Assembly (NCBI RefSeq): GCF_036924535.1
Contig: NZ_JAZHRT010000001.1
Location: 868,001 to 932,000 of the forward strand
Reading direction: 5' to 3'
DNA from: Bradyrhizobium sp. AZCC 2262
GTDB taxonomy: Bacteria > Pseudomonadota > Alphaproteobacteria > Rhizobiales > Xanthobacteraceae
DNA length: 64,000 nucleotides
Positions within the stretch are counted from its first letter, which is position 1. Each line of letters starts with the position of its first letter. The position numbers and the translations under genes were made by a program. The notes under the pieces are model-generated. The model was not told the origin of the DNA. It searched no databases and saw nothing but the letters and a program-made list of their open reading frames with translations. This document shows, piece by piece, positions 25,378-34,417 of this stretch.

Positions 25378-26064
25378 TCACATATCGAACACTGCAACCG
25401 CGCGGATCGGCGACGCCGTCCCGCCGCGCCACTTCATCGGCAGGCCGATGAAGGTGAACTGGCCGCGACCAAGCAGGGTTTCGAGATTGCACAGGCTCTC
25501 GATATGGGTGATGTCGAGGTCGAGACAGGCCTTGTGGACGAGGGCATTCACCTTGCCCTCGGGTCCCGGCCGCATCGAATCGATGCCGAAATGCACGATG
25601 CCCTGCTGCGCCAGCCATTCGGTGGCGGCGACGTTCACGCCGGAATTGTCGCTCGAATATTCCTTGCGGGGGAATGTTCGCTCGTGGTGACCGGTGCAGA
25701 GCAGCACGGTGCCGCCTCTCGGCACCGGCGCGCCGGCCTTCGTCACCGCCACCTCGAGATCGGCAGGCGTAATCTCGGCGCGCGGCGCAATGTGGCGGAG
25801 ATCAATGCAGATGCCCGGCACGATGCACTTTTCCAGCGGATACTCATCGATGGATATGCCGCTCTTGCCGAAATGCCTGGGCGCGTCGATGTGGGTGCCG
25901 GCGTGGTCCACCATGGAGATGAACATCGACGCCAGCCCGTGCACATTCCCGGACTCAGCAAAGGATTCTTCGTGGGTCTTCCAGACGCCGTGCATGACGG
26001 GCGGGTGGCCGGGATAGCTCGGCGTGCGGTGATAGAGCTCGCGGCTGAGGTCGACGATCTTCAC
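25378..26064 (-). CDS. Cyclase-family hydrolase (kynurenine formamidase-like)
   Basis: The 228-residue protein starts at a GTG (VKIVDLSRELYHRTPSYPGH) with GAGGAG 9-10 nt upstream; longer readings of the frame overlap the TRAP gene. The metal site of PF04199 is clear: DHAGTHIDAPRHFG, and a later Glu/His region TGHHERTFPRKE. Family members hydrolyse N-formylkynurenine, isatin or other cyclic amides and esters with Mn or Zn. It is the last gene after a TRAP transporter, so it may act on the imported compound. Confidence 0.85.
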   Translation of the reverse strand: MKIVDLSRELYHRTPSYPGHPPVMHGVWKTHEESFAESGNVHGLASMFISMVDHAGTHIDAPRHFGKSGISIDEYPLEKCIVPGICIDLRHIAPRAEITPADLEVAVTKAGAPVPRGGTVLLCTGHHERTFPRKEYSSDNSGVNVAATEWLAQQGIVHFGIDSMRPGPEGKVNALVHKACLDLDITHIESLCNLETLLGRGQFTFIGLPMKWRGGTASPIRAVAVFDM

Positions 26065-26102
26065 GGAAAAATCTCCTCTGCCCGCGAACTGCGGCGCCTG
26101 TT

Positions 26103-27393
26103 CTAGAACCCGAACGCCCTCGGCAGCGCCAGCGACAGCCAAGGCACGTAGGTCACGATCATCAGCACCGTAAACATCACATAATAGAATGGCCAGATGC
26201 CGCGCATCACTTCATCGACCGAAACCTTGCCGATGGCGCAGCCGACGAATAGCGTCGTCCCCACCGGCGGCGTCAGCAGGCCGATGCCGAGATTGAGCAG
26301 CATGACGATGCCGAAATGCACGGGGTCGATGCCAAAACTCTTCACGACGGGCAGCAGGATTGGCGTGCAGATCAGCAACAAGGGCGCGAGGTCGAGCGCC
26401 GTTCCCAGCACCAGCAGCATGATGTTCAACCACATCAGCAGCACATATTTATTGCTCGATATAGCGACGAAGAACTCGGTCATCTTCGCCGGCATCTGCA
26501 TCAGGGCGGCGACATAACCGAAGCATGACGCGGTGGCCACCAGCGTCAGCACCATCGCCACAGTCTGCAGCGTCTTGTAGACCAGTAGCGGCAGTTCGGA
26601 CCATTTGTAGTCGCGATAGATGAACATCGTGACGAAGAACGCCCAGACACAGGCGACCGCACCGGCCTCGATCGGCGTGAAGACGCCAGTGAGGATGCCG
26701 CCCAGTACGATCACCAGCGTCACGATCCCCCATACGGCGTCACCAAGCATCCTGATAGCCTGTCGGATCGGCACGGGCTCGCCCTTGGGATGCTTGTCGC
26801 GATAGGCGTAGAACAGGCAGAGCAGCATCAGCGAGAAGCCCAGCAGCAATCCTGGAATCACGCCGGCCAGGAAAAGGCTGGTGATCGAAACCACGCCGCC
26901 GGTGGCCAGCGAATAGATCACTGAATTGTGGCTCGGCGGAATGATGATGGCCTGCAGCGAGGCGCTGATGGTTACGTTGGTCGCGAATACCCGTGGATAC
27001 GCCCTTCGCCGCCATCTGGGGGATCATCACCGAGCCGATCGCGGAAGTATCGGCGACCGACGATCCCGAGATGCCGCTCATGATCGTGGTCGCGAGAATG
27101 TTGACCTGCGAGAGGCCGCCCCGCATCCGCGTGAATCCGACGACGACGGCCGCAAAGTCGACCAGCCGCTTGGCCATGCCGCCCTCGGCCATGATGGCGC
27201 CCGCCAGCACGAAGAACGGGATGGTCAGCATCGAGACCTTGCCCACGCCGCTGGCGAATTGCTGCATGACCGCGCCGACCGGCAGGTCGATCCAGAGCGC
27301 GCCCACGAGCGACGACAACGCCAGCGCGTAGGCTATCGGCATGCCGATCGCGAAGAAGAAACACATGCTGAGGAGGAGAACGGCGATATCCAT
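26103..27393 (-). pseudogene. TRAP transporter large permease (DctM type), frameshifted
   Basis: The N-terminal part (MDIAVLLLSMCFFFAIGMPI through SGISGSSVADTSAIGSVMIP) and the C-terminal part (SLATGGVVSITSLFLAGVIPG to the end at 26103) are both normal DctM sequence but lie in different frames. Removing one base at about 27000 restores AAKGYPRVFATNVTISA and a continuous protein of about 429 residues, the usual length. All membrane regions are otherwise intact. Either the gene was recently inactivated or this is a sequencing error; the operon (GntR, DctP, DctQ, DctM, cyclase) looks complete. Confidence 0.85.
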
Positions 27394-27398
27394 GGGAA

Positions 27399-27920
27399 TT
27401 ACTCGACCGGTACGTGGGCGTCAGCACCGTCACGCGGCGGTGGCCCGATGGTAAGGCGTTCGACGACGAAAAGGAGCATCATGGCGCCGCTGACCACGAT
27501 CGGTAGATATGTGATGCCGACCGACAGCCATGGGAATTCATCCACCGAATTGCCCCAGGTGGTGTGAACGAGCCGCAGCCCCCACACCACCATGAAGATC
27601 GCAATCACACCCATCAATATTTCGCTCAGGAACAGCGAGGCGCGGCGCAACAGCGGTGGCAGCAAATCGGTACCAACGGTCATATTCATATGAATGCGCT
27701 GTCGGTAACAGTTGGCTGAGCCGATGAAGGTGATGCCGACGGTCAGCAACACTGCCATCGGTTCCGGCCATGACGAAGCGCTGTTCAGGATATACCGGGT
27801 ATAAACTGCCCACGGAATGACCGCGGAAACCAGGACGAGCGCCACGCACGCGACAATGGCGCCCGTCCAATAGACCACATCGACCACACGCCGGAAAACG
27901 CCGGCTCCAGAATCGGACAT
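27399..27920 (-). CDS. TRAP transporter small permease (DctQ type)
   Basis: The 173-residue protein starts MSDSGAGVFRRVVDVVYW and has four membrane segments; the DctQ signature is YTRYILNSASSWPEPMAVLL-like, followed by RQRIHMNMTVG. It lies 5 nt before the large-permease gene and about 95 nt after the DctP gene. The longer frame upstream of 27920 overlaps the receptor gene and is not coding. Confidence 0.85.
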   Translation of the reverse strand: MSDSGAGVFRRVVDVVYWTGAIVACVALVLVSAVIPWAVYTRYILNSASSWPEPMAVLLTVGITFIGSANCYRQRIHMNMTVGTDLLPPLLRRASLFLSEILMGVIAIFMVVWGLRLVHTTWGNSVDEFPWLSVGITYLPIVVSGAMMLLFVVERLTIGPPPRDGADAHVPVE

Positions 27921-28014
27921 TTTGACCTCGGAAAGTAACGGCGCTTCGAATCGATCCTGCGGGCAGAGAGCAGCCGGAACGCACATCCGGCCACTCAAAG
28001 ACCGCAAGCCCAGC

Positions 28015-29016
28015 CTAGTTGACCGCCTCGATGCGCTTGACCATGGCGGCATACTTGGCGCCGTACTTGTCCCAGACCGGCTTGACCGCATCCTGGAACG
28101 GCTTCTTGTCGATGTCGGTGATGATCTCGGTGCCGGCGGCCTTCATTTTCTCGATGGCAGCATTCTCCGCTTCATACCAGAGCACGCGCTGCTCGGCTTG
28201 CGTCTCCTTTGAAAGTTTCTTGATCAGCGCCTGATCTTCCGGCGACAGCTTTTGCCAGGAGATGCGCGAGAACACCAAAAGCTCCGGAATGATCAGGTGC
28301 TCGGTCATCGTGAAATACTTGGCTACCTGATAATGGTTCTGCGCCATGAACGATGGCGGATTGTTCTCCGCGCCGTCGACCACGCCTGTTTGCATCGAGC
28401 TGAAGACCTGATCAAAGCCCAACGCGACGCCGTTGCCACCCAGCGCGTTCATGGTGTCGACGAAGAGCGGATTGCCCATCATGCGGACCTTGAGGCCCTT
28501 GAGGTCGGCAATGGTCCGGACCGGCCGCTTGTTGTTGTAGACGTTGCGCGAGCCGGCATTCATCCAGCACAGCGCGATCAGGCCGGTCTTTTCGTTCGCG
28601 GAAATCTTCGCCAGCAATTCGTCGCCGATCTCGCCGTCGATCACCTTCTCCATATGCTTGGAGTTACGGAAGACAAACGGCATGTTGAAGACGTTAACGT
28701 CGTCCACGACGGGGCCGACGGCGCCGACCGAAATACGGGCGATTTGCAGCGCGCCGAGCTGGGCCTGCTCGATCATTTCCTTTTCGCCGCCGAGCTGCAT
28801 CGACGGGAACATCTGGATCGTCAGCCGGCCATTGGTCGCCGCTTCCAGTTTCTTGCCCATCCGGACGACGGCTTCGACCGTCGGATAGCCGAGCGGATGA
28901 ACGTCCGATGCCTTCAGCACCATTTTCGTTTGAGCAAATGCGGATGAAAGCGGCGTCGTGGCCGCCATCGTGGCCCCGAGCCCTGCGCTCAACTTGATGA
29001 AGTCGCGGCGTTTCAT
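28015..29016 (-). CDS. TRAP transporter solute receptor (DctP type)
   Basis: The 333-residue precursor starts with a Tat-like signal MKRRDFIKLSAGLGATMA ending near SAFAQ. DctP blocks include MFPSMQLGGEKEMIEQAQLG, VRTIADLKGLKVRMMGNPLF and MQTGVVDGAENNPPS. The conserved carboxylate-binding Arg is in the KVRMM segment, so a carboxylic acid ligand is likely. An FCD-type GntR gene lies directly upstream on the same strand. Confidence 0.9.
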   Translation of the reverse strand: MKRRDFIKLSAGLGATMAATTPLSSAFAQTKMVLKASDVHPLGYPTVEAVVRMGKKLEAATNGRLTIQMFPSMQLGGEKEMIEQAQLGALQIARISVGAVGPVVDDVNVFNMPFVFRNSKHMEKVIDGEIGDELLAKISANEKTGLIALCWMNAGSRNVYNNKRPVRTIADLKGLKVRMMGNPLFVDTMNALGGNGVALGFDQVFSSMQTGVVDGAENNPPSFMAQNHYQVAKYFTMTEHLIIPELLVFSRISWQKLSPEDQALIKKLSKETQAEQRVLWYEAENAAIEKMKAAGTEIITDIDKKPFQDAVKPVWDKYGAKYAAMVKRIEAVN

Positions 29017-29062
29017 GGTGTTCCTCCTGATGTTGTTTATCGTTTTATGGACTTTTCGAACT

Positions 29063-29806
29063 CTAGGGTCGCTCGTCGAAGTACTCCGGATTGATATGTT
29101 GAGTGACCGAGATGTTCTCGAGCAGGCTTTCGAGGTGGATTTCCATCGCCCGCCTTGCGCCCTCTGCGTCATGCGCCTCGATCGCTGTCAGCACCGCCTC
29201 GTGTTCGACGATCACCTTTGCGATCCGGCCGCGCTGGGGCAGGGTCAGCCGGCGGTAGCGATCGACGTGGACCTTCACCTGCTGGATATATTTCCAGATT
29301 CCGGGATAGCCTGCGACATCGGCGACTGTAGCATGAAACATTTCGTCGGCCTGATGGAACGTGTCGCTGTCTCCGGCGGCGCTGGCCTCGCGCTGGCGTT
29401 CCAGGATCGACTGCAGCGCCAGTATCTGGCTCGACGTCGCGCGTTCCGCGGCGAGCCGCGCGGTGGTTTCCTCCAGCGCCTTGCGGATGATGATGGCCTC
29501 CGGCAGCGCTGCGACCGGAATGCGCGAGACGAAGATGCCGGACTGGGGATAGATTTCGAGCAGGCCTTCATCCGATAATTTGAGGATGGCCTCGCGCACG
29601 GGGGTGCGGCTTACCCCGTAGGAGAGCGCGATCTGCGTCTCCGAGATGGCTTCGCCGGGCCGGCGCTGCAGCGACACCAGTTCGACCCGAAGATCGGAAT
29701 AGATCCTGGACGCTGCGGTTGCCGCGCGCGGTCTGCCGCTGCGGCGGGTGCCGGCGGCCATTCGGCGAACCGAAGGATCTGTCTTTTTCGATGCACGAGC
29801 GGGCAT
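29063..29806 (-). CDS. GntR-family regulator, FCD type
   Basis: The 247-residue protein has an N-terminal GntR winged helix (LRVELVSLQRRPGEAISETQ, YGVSRTPVREAILKLSDEGL) and a C-terminal all-helical FCD domain (about residues 105-230) with the metal/ligand-binding pattern DEMFHATVADVAGYP and EHEAVLTAIEAHDAEGARRAM. The Arg/Lys-rich first 30 residues are unusual. It probably controls the downstream TRAP operon. A near-palindrome 16 nt upstream of its start may be its own operator. Start ATG 29806 was chosen because the upstream frame is low complexity. Confidence 0.88.
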   Translation of the reverse strand: MPARASKKTDPSVRRMAAGTRRSGRPRAATAASRIYSDLRVELVSLQRRPGEAISETQIALSYGVSRTPVREAILKLSDEGLLEIYPQSGIFVSRIPVAALPEAIIIRKALEETTARLAAERATSSQILALQSILERQREASAAGDSDTFHQADEMFHATVADVAGYPGIWKYIQQVKVHVDRYRRLTLPQRGRIAKVIVEHEAVLTAIEAHDAEGARRAMEIHLESLLENISVTQHINPEYFDERP

Positions 29807-29821
29807 GGCTGTTTTCTCAAT

Positions 29822-29839
29822 TGATATATTAGTATATGA
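29822..29839. promoter_or_regulatory. Putative operator of the GntR/TRAP operon
   Basis: TGATATATTAGTATATGA is an 18-bp near-palindrome (TGATATA-TTAG-TATATGA, one mismatch) in an AT-rich island immediately upstream of the GntR gene. Size and composition fit FadR/FCD-type operators. Assignment to this regulator is inference. Confidence 0.5.
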
Positions 29840-29918
29840 ATTGGTTTTGACAACCGAAAATCGAGCCGCGCGGTGGTTTTGGCTGTGTGCCCGGACGGCT
29901 CGTCGAATAATTGAAGCT

Positions 29919-30638
29919 CTACGTTGGAGCCTGGTCCTGGCCGCTGACGAAGCCGGCGCGCTTTCGCTGTTGATGTTGTTCGGCACCGATCAACAGGTTG
30001 ATCAGTTCCTGCGCTTGTCGCGAGTGGGCGGCGGCGCTCGTGATGCCCGCCGTGTACATCGTTGCAAGTTCGCAGCCCGGCGGCAGTGATCCGGACAAGA
30101 TCACGCCTTTGGTGCTGATGATCTCGGTCGATTGCGTGCACCCGATCGGGCGCCGCGCCTCGGACGCCGCCAGTTCGCGCATCGCCGTAGCGCCATTCGG
30201 GAAGATCCTGAGCCGGCTGGCAATCTCGTCGGCGATACCGAGCCGATCAAGGACATTTGCAACGTGAATTCCGGCGGTCGACGCTTTGGTGTCCGGTACG
30301 AAGATCGCGTCCGACGCCAGCAAGGCCTCGCGCAAATCAGCGGCATCCCTGACGACGGCTTGGGGATCGCCGGTGCGAACGGCGAGGGCGGTCTCGACCA
30401 GGCCGACATCGGCGATCGACGTGGCGACCACCAGCTTCTCCTCCGCCAGTTTGGCGACAAGCGTCGCGGTCAAGACGATGATGTCTGCCGGCGTACCCTT
30501 GCGCAATTTGTCAGCCATGACACCGACCGCACCAAACTCGCCTGCAATCTCGAAGCCGGTTTGGGCCTTGAAGGCTGCTGCAAGGCTTCCGACCAGGCCA
30601 TGCGCCGCACCGCCGCTCAGGATGTTCACGCTGCTCAT
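29919..30638 (-). CDS. ModA-like substrate-binding domain protein without signal peptide
   Basis: The 239-residue protein has the type II periplasmic-binding fold of molybdate-binding ModA: SVNILSGGAAHGLVGSLAAA, FGAVGVMADKLRKGTPADII and a C-terminal QAQELINLLIG helix. It starts directly in the fold, with no signal peptide or lipobox, so it should be cytoplasmic. Its ATG overlaps the stop of the molybdopterin large-subunit gene, and no modBC genes are nearby. A role linked to the molybdenum enzyme or to sensing its substrate is possible; simple molybdate uptake is unlikely. Confidence 0.75.
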   Translation of the reverse strand: MSSVNILSGGAAHGLVGSLAAAFKAQTGFEIAGEFGAVGVMADKLRKGTPADIIVLTATLVAKLAEEKLVVATSIADVGLVETALAVRTGDPQAVVRDAADLREALLASDAIFVPDTKASTAGIHVANVLDRLGIADEIASRLRIFPNGATAMRELAASEARRPIGCTQSTEIISTKGVILSGSLPPGCELATMYTAGITSAAAHSRQAQELINLLIGAEQHQQRKRAGFVSGQDQAPT

Positions 30639-32776
30639 GAGGTCAATTCCATTGCGGCAATGATCCTGGCGCGCGTGATCGGCAGATCGCGCACCCGCAC
30701 GCCAAGCGCGTCGAACACGGCGTTGGCGATGGCTGATGTAACCGGACCATGGGCAGCCTCGCCGGCGCCGACCGGGTCGATTTCAGGTCGCTGGATCACC
30801 TCAACCTCGACCTCCGGAACCTCACTGAAGCGCAGGATCGGATATTCCGTCCAGCTCGTACTGGTGATGCGTTGCCGATCGAAGCGGACGCGTTCCTTCA
30901 GCACCCAGCTCGTGGCTTGAATGGCGCCGCCCTCGATCTGGTTGATGACGCCGTCGGGATTGATCGCTTCGCCGACATCGACCGCCAGCGTCAATTTCCT
31001 GACACTGATCTCCTCGGCGCCCTCGATCTCGGCGATAACAGCGCAATAGGCCCCGGTGTTTTTGTAGCGGCCAAAGCCCACGCCATAACCGATGCCTGGC
31101 TGCTTCCCGGGCTTCCACCTGGCGCGAGCGGCAACGGCGCGGATGACGTCTTTTGCCCGCTCATCCCGCAAGTGGCGCAGCCGGAACGCGACCGGATCCT
31201 CGCCGCGCTCGGCAGCGATTTCATCGAGGATGGATTCAATCGCAAACACATTGCCCTGGCCACCAAGCGTCCGCAGCGCCGAAGTGCGGATCGGCATGGT
31301 GGTCAGGCGATGGCTCTCGATACGCCAGGATGGAAAATCATAAAGTGGGATCGAGTTGCGATCGCCACCGCCGCCATTGGCTTGCGGCGGATTGGTCGAG
31401 ATCATGCGCGGGAACGGATTCGCCAGTTCGAACCCCGCCAGCAATGCGGGCTGTGCCGCGCGTCCCGGCCGCGCCGCATGGCCGTTGCTCCAGATCGAGT
31501 GCCGCCAATCGATGATTTCACCTTGCGTATCGAGATCCACTTCAATCTCGATCGCCATCGCCGCTCCAAACGGCGCATCCGACATCTCGCCTTGTCGCGA
31601 CCACTGCACCCGTACCGGCCGTCCGCCGGCTTCCTTGGCGAGCAGCACGGCATCGAGCGCAACGTCGTCGGCAGCGTTATGTCCGTAGCAGCCGGCGCCT
31701 TCCATATGCTCAACTGTGATGTTCTCGGCCGGCAGTTTGAGAACCAGCGCCAGATCGGTGCGCAGAAGATAGACGCCCTGGCTGTGGGTCCAGACATGGA
31801 CGCGGTCGCCGTCCCACTGCGCCATGGCGCAGGATGGAGCGATCGACGCGTGCGCAATGTAGGGGCGGGTATATTGCCGCCGGATGGTCCGCGCCGTTTC
31901 GCCTGGCGACGCGGCCGTTTTCTTGTCGATGACCGTCGATTCCGTCGGCTGTGCTTTCAGGAATGAAGCCAGATCGTTTTCGTCGGGCAGCAGCTCGCCC
32001 TCTGACCAGGACGCGCCTTTGCGCAAGGCTTGAATGGCCAGCTCCGCGCCATGCTCGGTCTCGCTGACGACACCGGCAAAACTGCCGTTGCTTGCGATCG
32101 CGACGAGACCAGGCACTGCGCGGGCGCAATCCTCCTTCAATTCCACAAGCTTCGCGCGCGCGTTGTCCGGCCGCAGCACGCGGCCATGCAGCATTCCCGC
32201 CAACGCCTGATCGTGGATGAATCGCGGCCGGCCCAAAACCTTGTCCGGAATGTCGATCCGCTGAATTGAATTCCCGGCCAGCGCCCGCCGCGATGCGATC
32301 TTTGGCGTTACGCCCGGCGTAGCGTCACGATCGAGCGACACTTCTTCGGCAAGTTCCCAATAGCTGGTTCTGACATTGCCCGGTCCTGAAATGGTGCCAT
32401 CCTCGATGTCGAGCGCATCGATATCGACCCCCAGCCGTTCCGCGGCCTGCTGAAGAAAGATCCGGCGAACTTCCGCGCAGGCATGACGCAGCGCGCGGCC
32501 CGACTGCTGGATGGAGAGGCTGCCCGACGTAACGCCCTCATTGGGGCTGGCGGCCGTCGACGCGCGGATCATCTGCACGCGAGACAGATCGACATCGAGC
32601 TCGTCCGCGGCGATCTGCGCCAGCGCCGTCACGATGCCTTGCCCGATCTCCACCTTGCCGGGCGAGATCGCTACCTGTCCGGTGCTGGAGAATTTCAGCC
32701 AAGACGACAGTTGCGGGTTCGCCGCTAGGCTTACCGGCAGTGCGGGCGGGGAGGGAGCGGGGGCCGGCTGGTTCAT
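30635..32776 (-). CDS. Molybdopterin-binding subunit, isoquinoline-oxidoreductase/aldehyde-dehydrogenase type
   Basis: The 713-residue protein has the Mo-cofactor domains of the xanthine dehydrogenase family in the two-subunit (IorB-like) version: SSTGQVAISPGKVEIGQGIV near the N terminus, AGCYGHNAADDVALDAVLLA, and the catalytic-Glu motif VGAGEAAHGP about 40 residues from the end. No FAD subunit is encoded nearby, so electrons may leave through the Fe-S subunit to a cytochrome or other acceptor. No signal sequence is seen. It overlaps the Fe-S gene upstream and the ModA-like gene downstream by 4 nt each. Confidence 0.88.
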   Translation of the reverse strand: MNQPAPAPSPPALPVSLAANPQLSSWLKFSSTGQVAISPGKVEIGQGIVTALAQIAADELDVDLSRVQMIRASTAASPNEGVTSGSLSIQQSGRALRHACAEVRRIFLQQAAERLGVDIDALDIEDGTISGPGNVRTSYWELAEEVSLDRDATPGVTPKIASRRALAGNSIQRIDIPDKVLGRPRFIHDQALAGMLHGRVLRPDNARAKLVELKEDCARAVPGLVAIASNGSFAGVVSETEHGAELAIQALRKGASWSEGELLPDENDLASFLKAQPTESTVIDKKTAASPGETARTIRRQYTRPYIAHASIAPSCAMAQWDGDRVHVWTHSQGVYLLRTDLALVLKLPAENITVEHMEGAGCYGHNAADDVALDAVLLAKEAGGRPVRVQWSRQGEMSDAPFGAAMAIEIEVDLDTQGEIIDWRHSIWSNGHAARPGRAAQPALLAGFELANPFPRMISTNPPQANGGGGDRNSIPLYDFPSWRIESHRLTTMPIRTSALRTLGGQGNVFAIESILDEIAAERGEDPVAFRLRHLRDERAKDVIRAVAARARWKPGKQPGIGYGVGFGRYKNTGAYCAVIAEIEGAEEISVRKLTLAVDVGEAINPDGVINQIEGGAIQATSWVLKERVRFDRQRITSTSWTEYPILRFSEVPEVEVEVIQRPEIDPVGAGEAAHGPVTSAIANAVFDALGVRVRDLPITRARIIAAMELTS

Positions 32777-33243
32777 CCTGCCGCCATTTCTTCCGCCGCG
32801 CGCAGCACCGCGCGCACCATTCGATTATGCGAACCGCAGCGGCACAGGTTGCGGTCGAGCGCTTCCTTCACCTCCCGGCTTGTCGGCGACGGATTTCGCT
32901 TCAACAACGCGGCCGCGCTCATCAGGATGCCGGAGACGCAATAGCCGCATTGCAGCGCCTGCTCGGCGATGAAGGCGCGCTGCAGCGGATGCGGGCGCTC
33001 GCCCGTTCCCAGCCCTTCGACCGTCGTGACATCCTTGTCCGCCACCGACCACAGCGGCGTATCGCAGGCGGATACCGCGCGGTCGCCGACGATCACGTTG
33101 CAGGCGCCACACTCGCCGGCGCCGCAGCCGAAATGCGGTCCGGTCATGCCCAGCTGCCCGCGCAGAATATCCAGCAATGACCGGTCGGGATCGGCGTCTA
33201 TTTCCGTCTCGGCGCCGTTAAGGCGAAATCGAACGCTCGGCAT
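32773..33243 (-). CDS. 2Fe-2S subunit of the two-subunit molybdenum oxidoreductase
   Basis: The 156-residue protein has the cluster motifs FGCGAGECGACNV, LQCGYCVSGILM and NLCRCGSHNRM of IorA/CoxS-type subunits. I chose the ATG at 33243 (MPSVRFRLNGAET); the longer frame adds 23 residues unlike the family. Its stop overlaps the start of the large-subunit gene. It lies 26 nt after a Bug receptor gene on the same strand. Confidence 0.92.
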   Translation of the reverse strand: MPSVRFRLNGAETEIDADPDRSLLDILRGQLGMTGPHFGCGAGECGACNVIVGDRAVSACDTPLWSVADKDVTTVEGLGTGERPHPLQRAFIAEQALQCGYCVSGILMSAAALLKRNPSPTSREVKEALDRNLCRCGSHNRMVRAVLRAAEEMAAG

Positions 33244-33269
33244 CGAGGGCGAACCTTCTCGCAGGCTTC

Positions 33270-34244
33270 TTATTGCGGCGGCTTGTCGAATTTCTTGACC
33301 ACTTCCGCCCACTTCACAATATCGCCGCGCAGGAATTTGTCGAATTCCTCAGGGGTCATCGACATCGGAACCGCGCCCTGCTGGGTCCATAGCTTGACGA
33401 TATCGGGCCGTTTCACCACCGCGTTCACCGCCGCATTGAGCTTGTCGATGATCGGCTTTGGCGTGCCCGCAGGTGCCATCAGGCCGAGCCAGATGGTGGC
33501 CTCATAGCCGGGAACGCCAGCCTCGATCACGGTTGGCGCATTGGGCAGCACCGTTGAGCGCGTCTTGCCGGTCGTCGCCAGCGCGCGCACCTGATTTTCG
33601 GCGACATTGGGGGCCATCGCCGGGACCGCGTCGATCATCATCTGCACCTGGCCGCCGATCACGCCGCTGCGCGCCTCGCCGCTGTTGCGGTAGGGCACGT
33701 GCAGGACGTCGATGCCGGCCATGGCTTTGAACAGCTCGCCCGCCATGTGGTACGGCGTGCCCTGGCCAGACGACGCATAGTTCAATTTCCCGGGTTGCGA
33801 TTTGGCAAGCGCGATGAATTCCTGCAGCGTCTTCGCCTGCACGGAGGGATGAACCACGATGACGAGGTCGGAATAGTTGATCGGCGCGATCGGCGCGAGA
33901 TCGCGCATCAGCTCGTATTTGCGCTGCGGAACCAGCGATTCATTCGCAGTCTGGGTGTTCGACATCATCAGCACCGTATAGCCGTCGGGCGGCGACTTGG
34001 CGGCCTCCTGCGTGCCGATCACGCCGCCGGCCCCGGTACGGTTTTCGATCACGAAGGGTTGGCCAAAACTCTCCTGCAGGATGTTGCCGATCTGGCGGGC
34101 GGTAACGTCGGCAGGTCCGCCGGCGCCAAAGGGAACAATCACCTTCACGGGGCGTGACGGATAGTCCTGCGCCTGCGCGGGCGAATCGAGGGGTATTGCA
34201 AGCAGCGTTATGGCAAACGCCAGCGCAATCCTTGGGCCCGTCAT
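33270..34244 (-). CDS. Tripartite tricarboxylate transporter receptor (Bug/TctC family)
   Basis: The 324-residue precursor starts MTGPRIALAFAITLLAIPLD, with cleavage near AQAQ. Bug blocks are YPSRPVKVIVPFGAGGPAD, NRTGAGGVIGTQEAAKSPPD, LNYASSGQGTPYHMAGELF and LHVPYRNSGEARSGVIGGQ. It heads a minus-strand operon with the 2Fe-2S subunit, the molybdopterin subunit and the ModA-like protein, suggesting that it captures the substrate of that oxidoreductase. TctA/TctB partners are not adjacent. Confidence 0.88.
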   Translation of the reverse strand: MTGPRIALAFAITLLAIPLDSPAQAQDYPSRPVKVIVPFGAGGPADVTARQIGNILQESFGQPFVIENRTGAGGVIGTQEAAKSPPDGYTVLMMSNTQTANESLVPQRKYELMRDLAPIAPINYSDLVIVVHPSVQAKTLQEFIALAKSQPGKLNYASSGQGTPYHMAGELFKAMAGIDVLHVPYRNSGEARSGVIGGQVQMMIDAVPAMAPNVAENQVRALATTGKTRSTVLPNAPTVIEAGVPGYEATIWLGLMAPAGTPKPIIDKLNAAVNAVVKRPDIVKLWTQQGAVPMSMTPEEFDKFLRGDIVKWAEVVKKFDKPPQ

Positions 34245-34417
34245 TTCACCCCCCCACACTCTTGTTTTGTTCCTTACGGCAAGCTTAGCTGCAATGCGAA
34301 TGAGCTGTCGACGAAAGACTGGCAGCGCGTCGTAGGAATAAAAGATAGCTTGCGGGGTACCGGACCCAGCAAGAACAAGCCCAAATCCAAGAACAAACAA
34401 GATCCGAGAACAGATCG

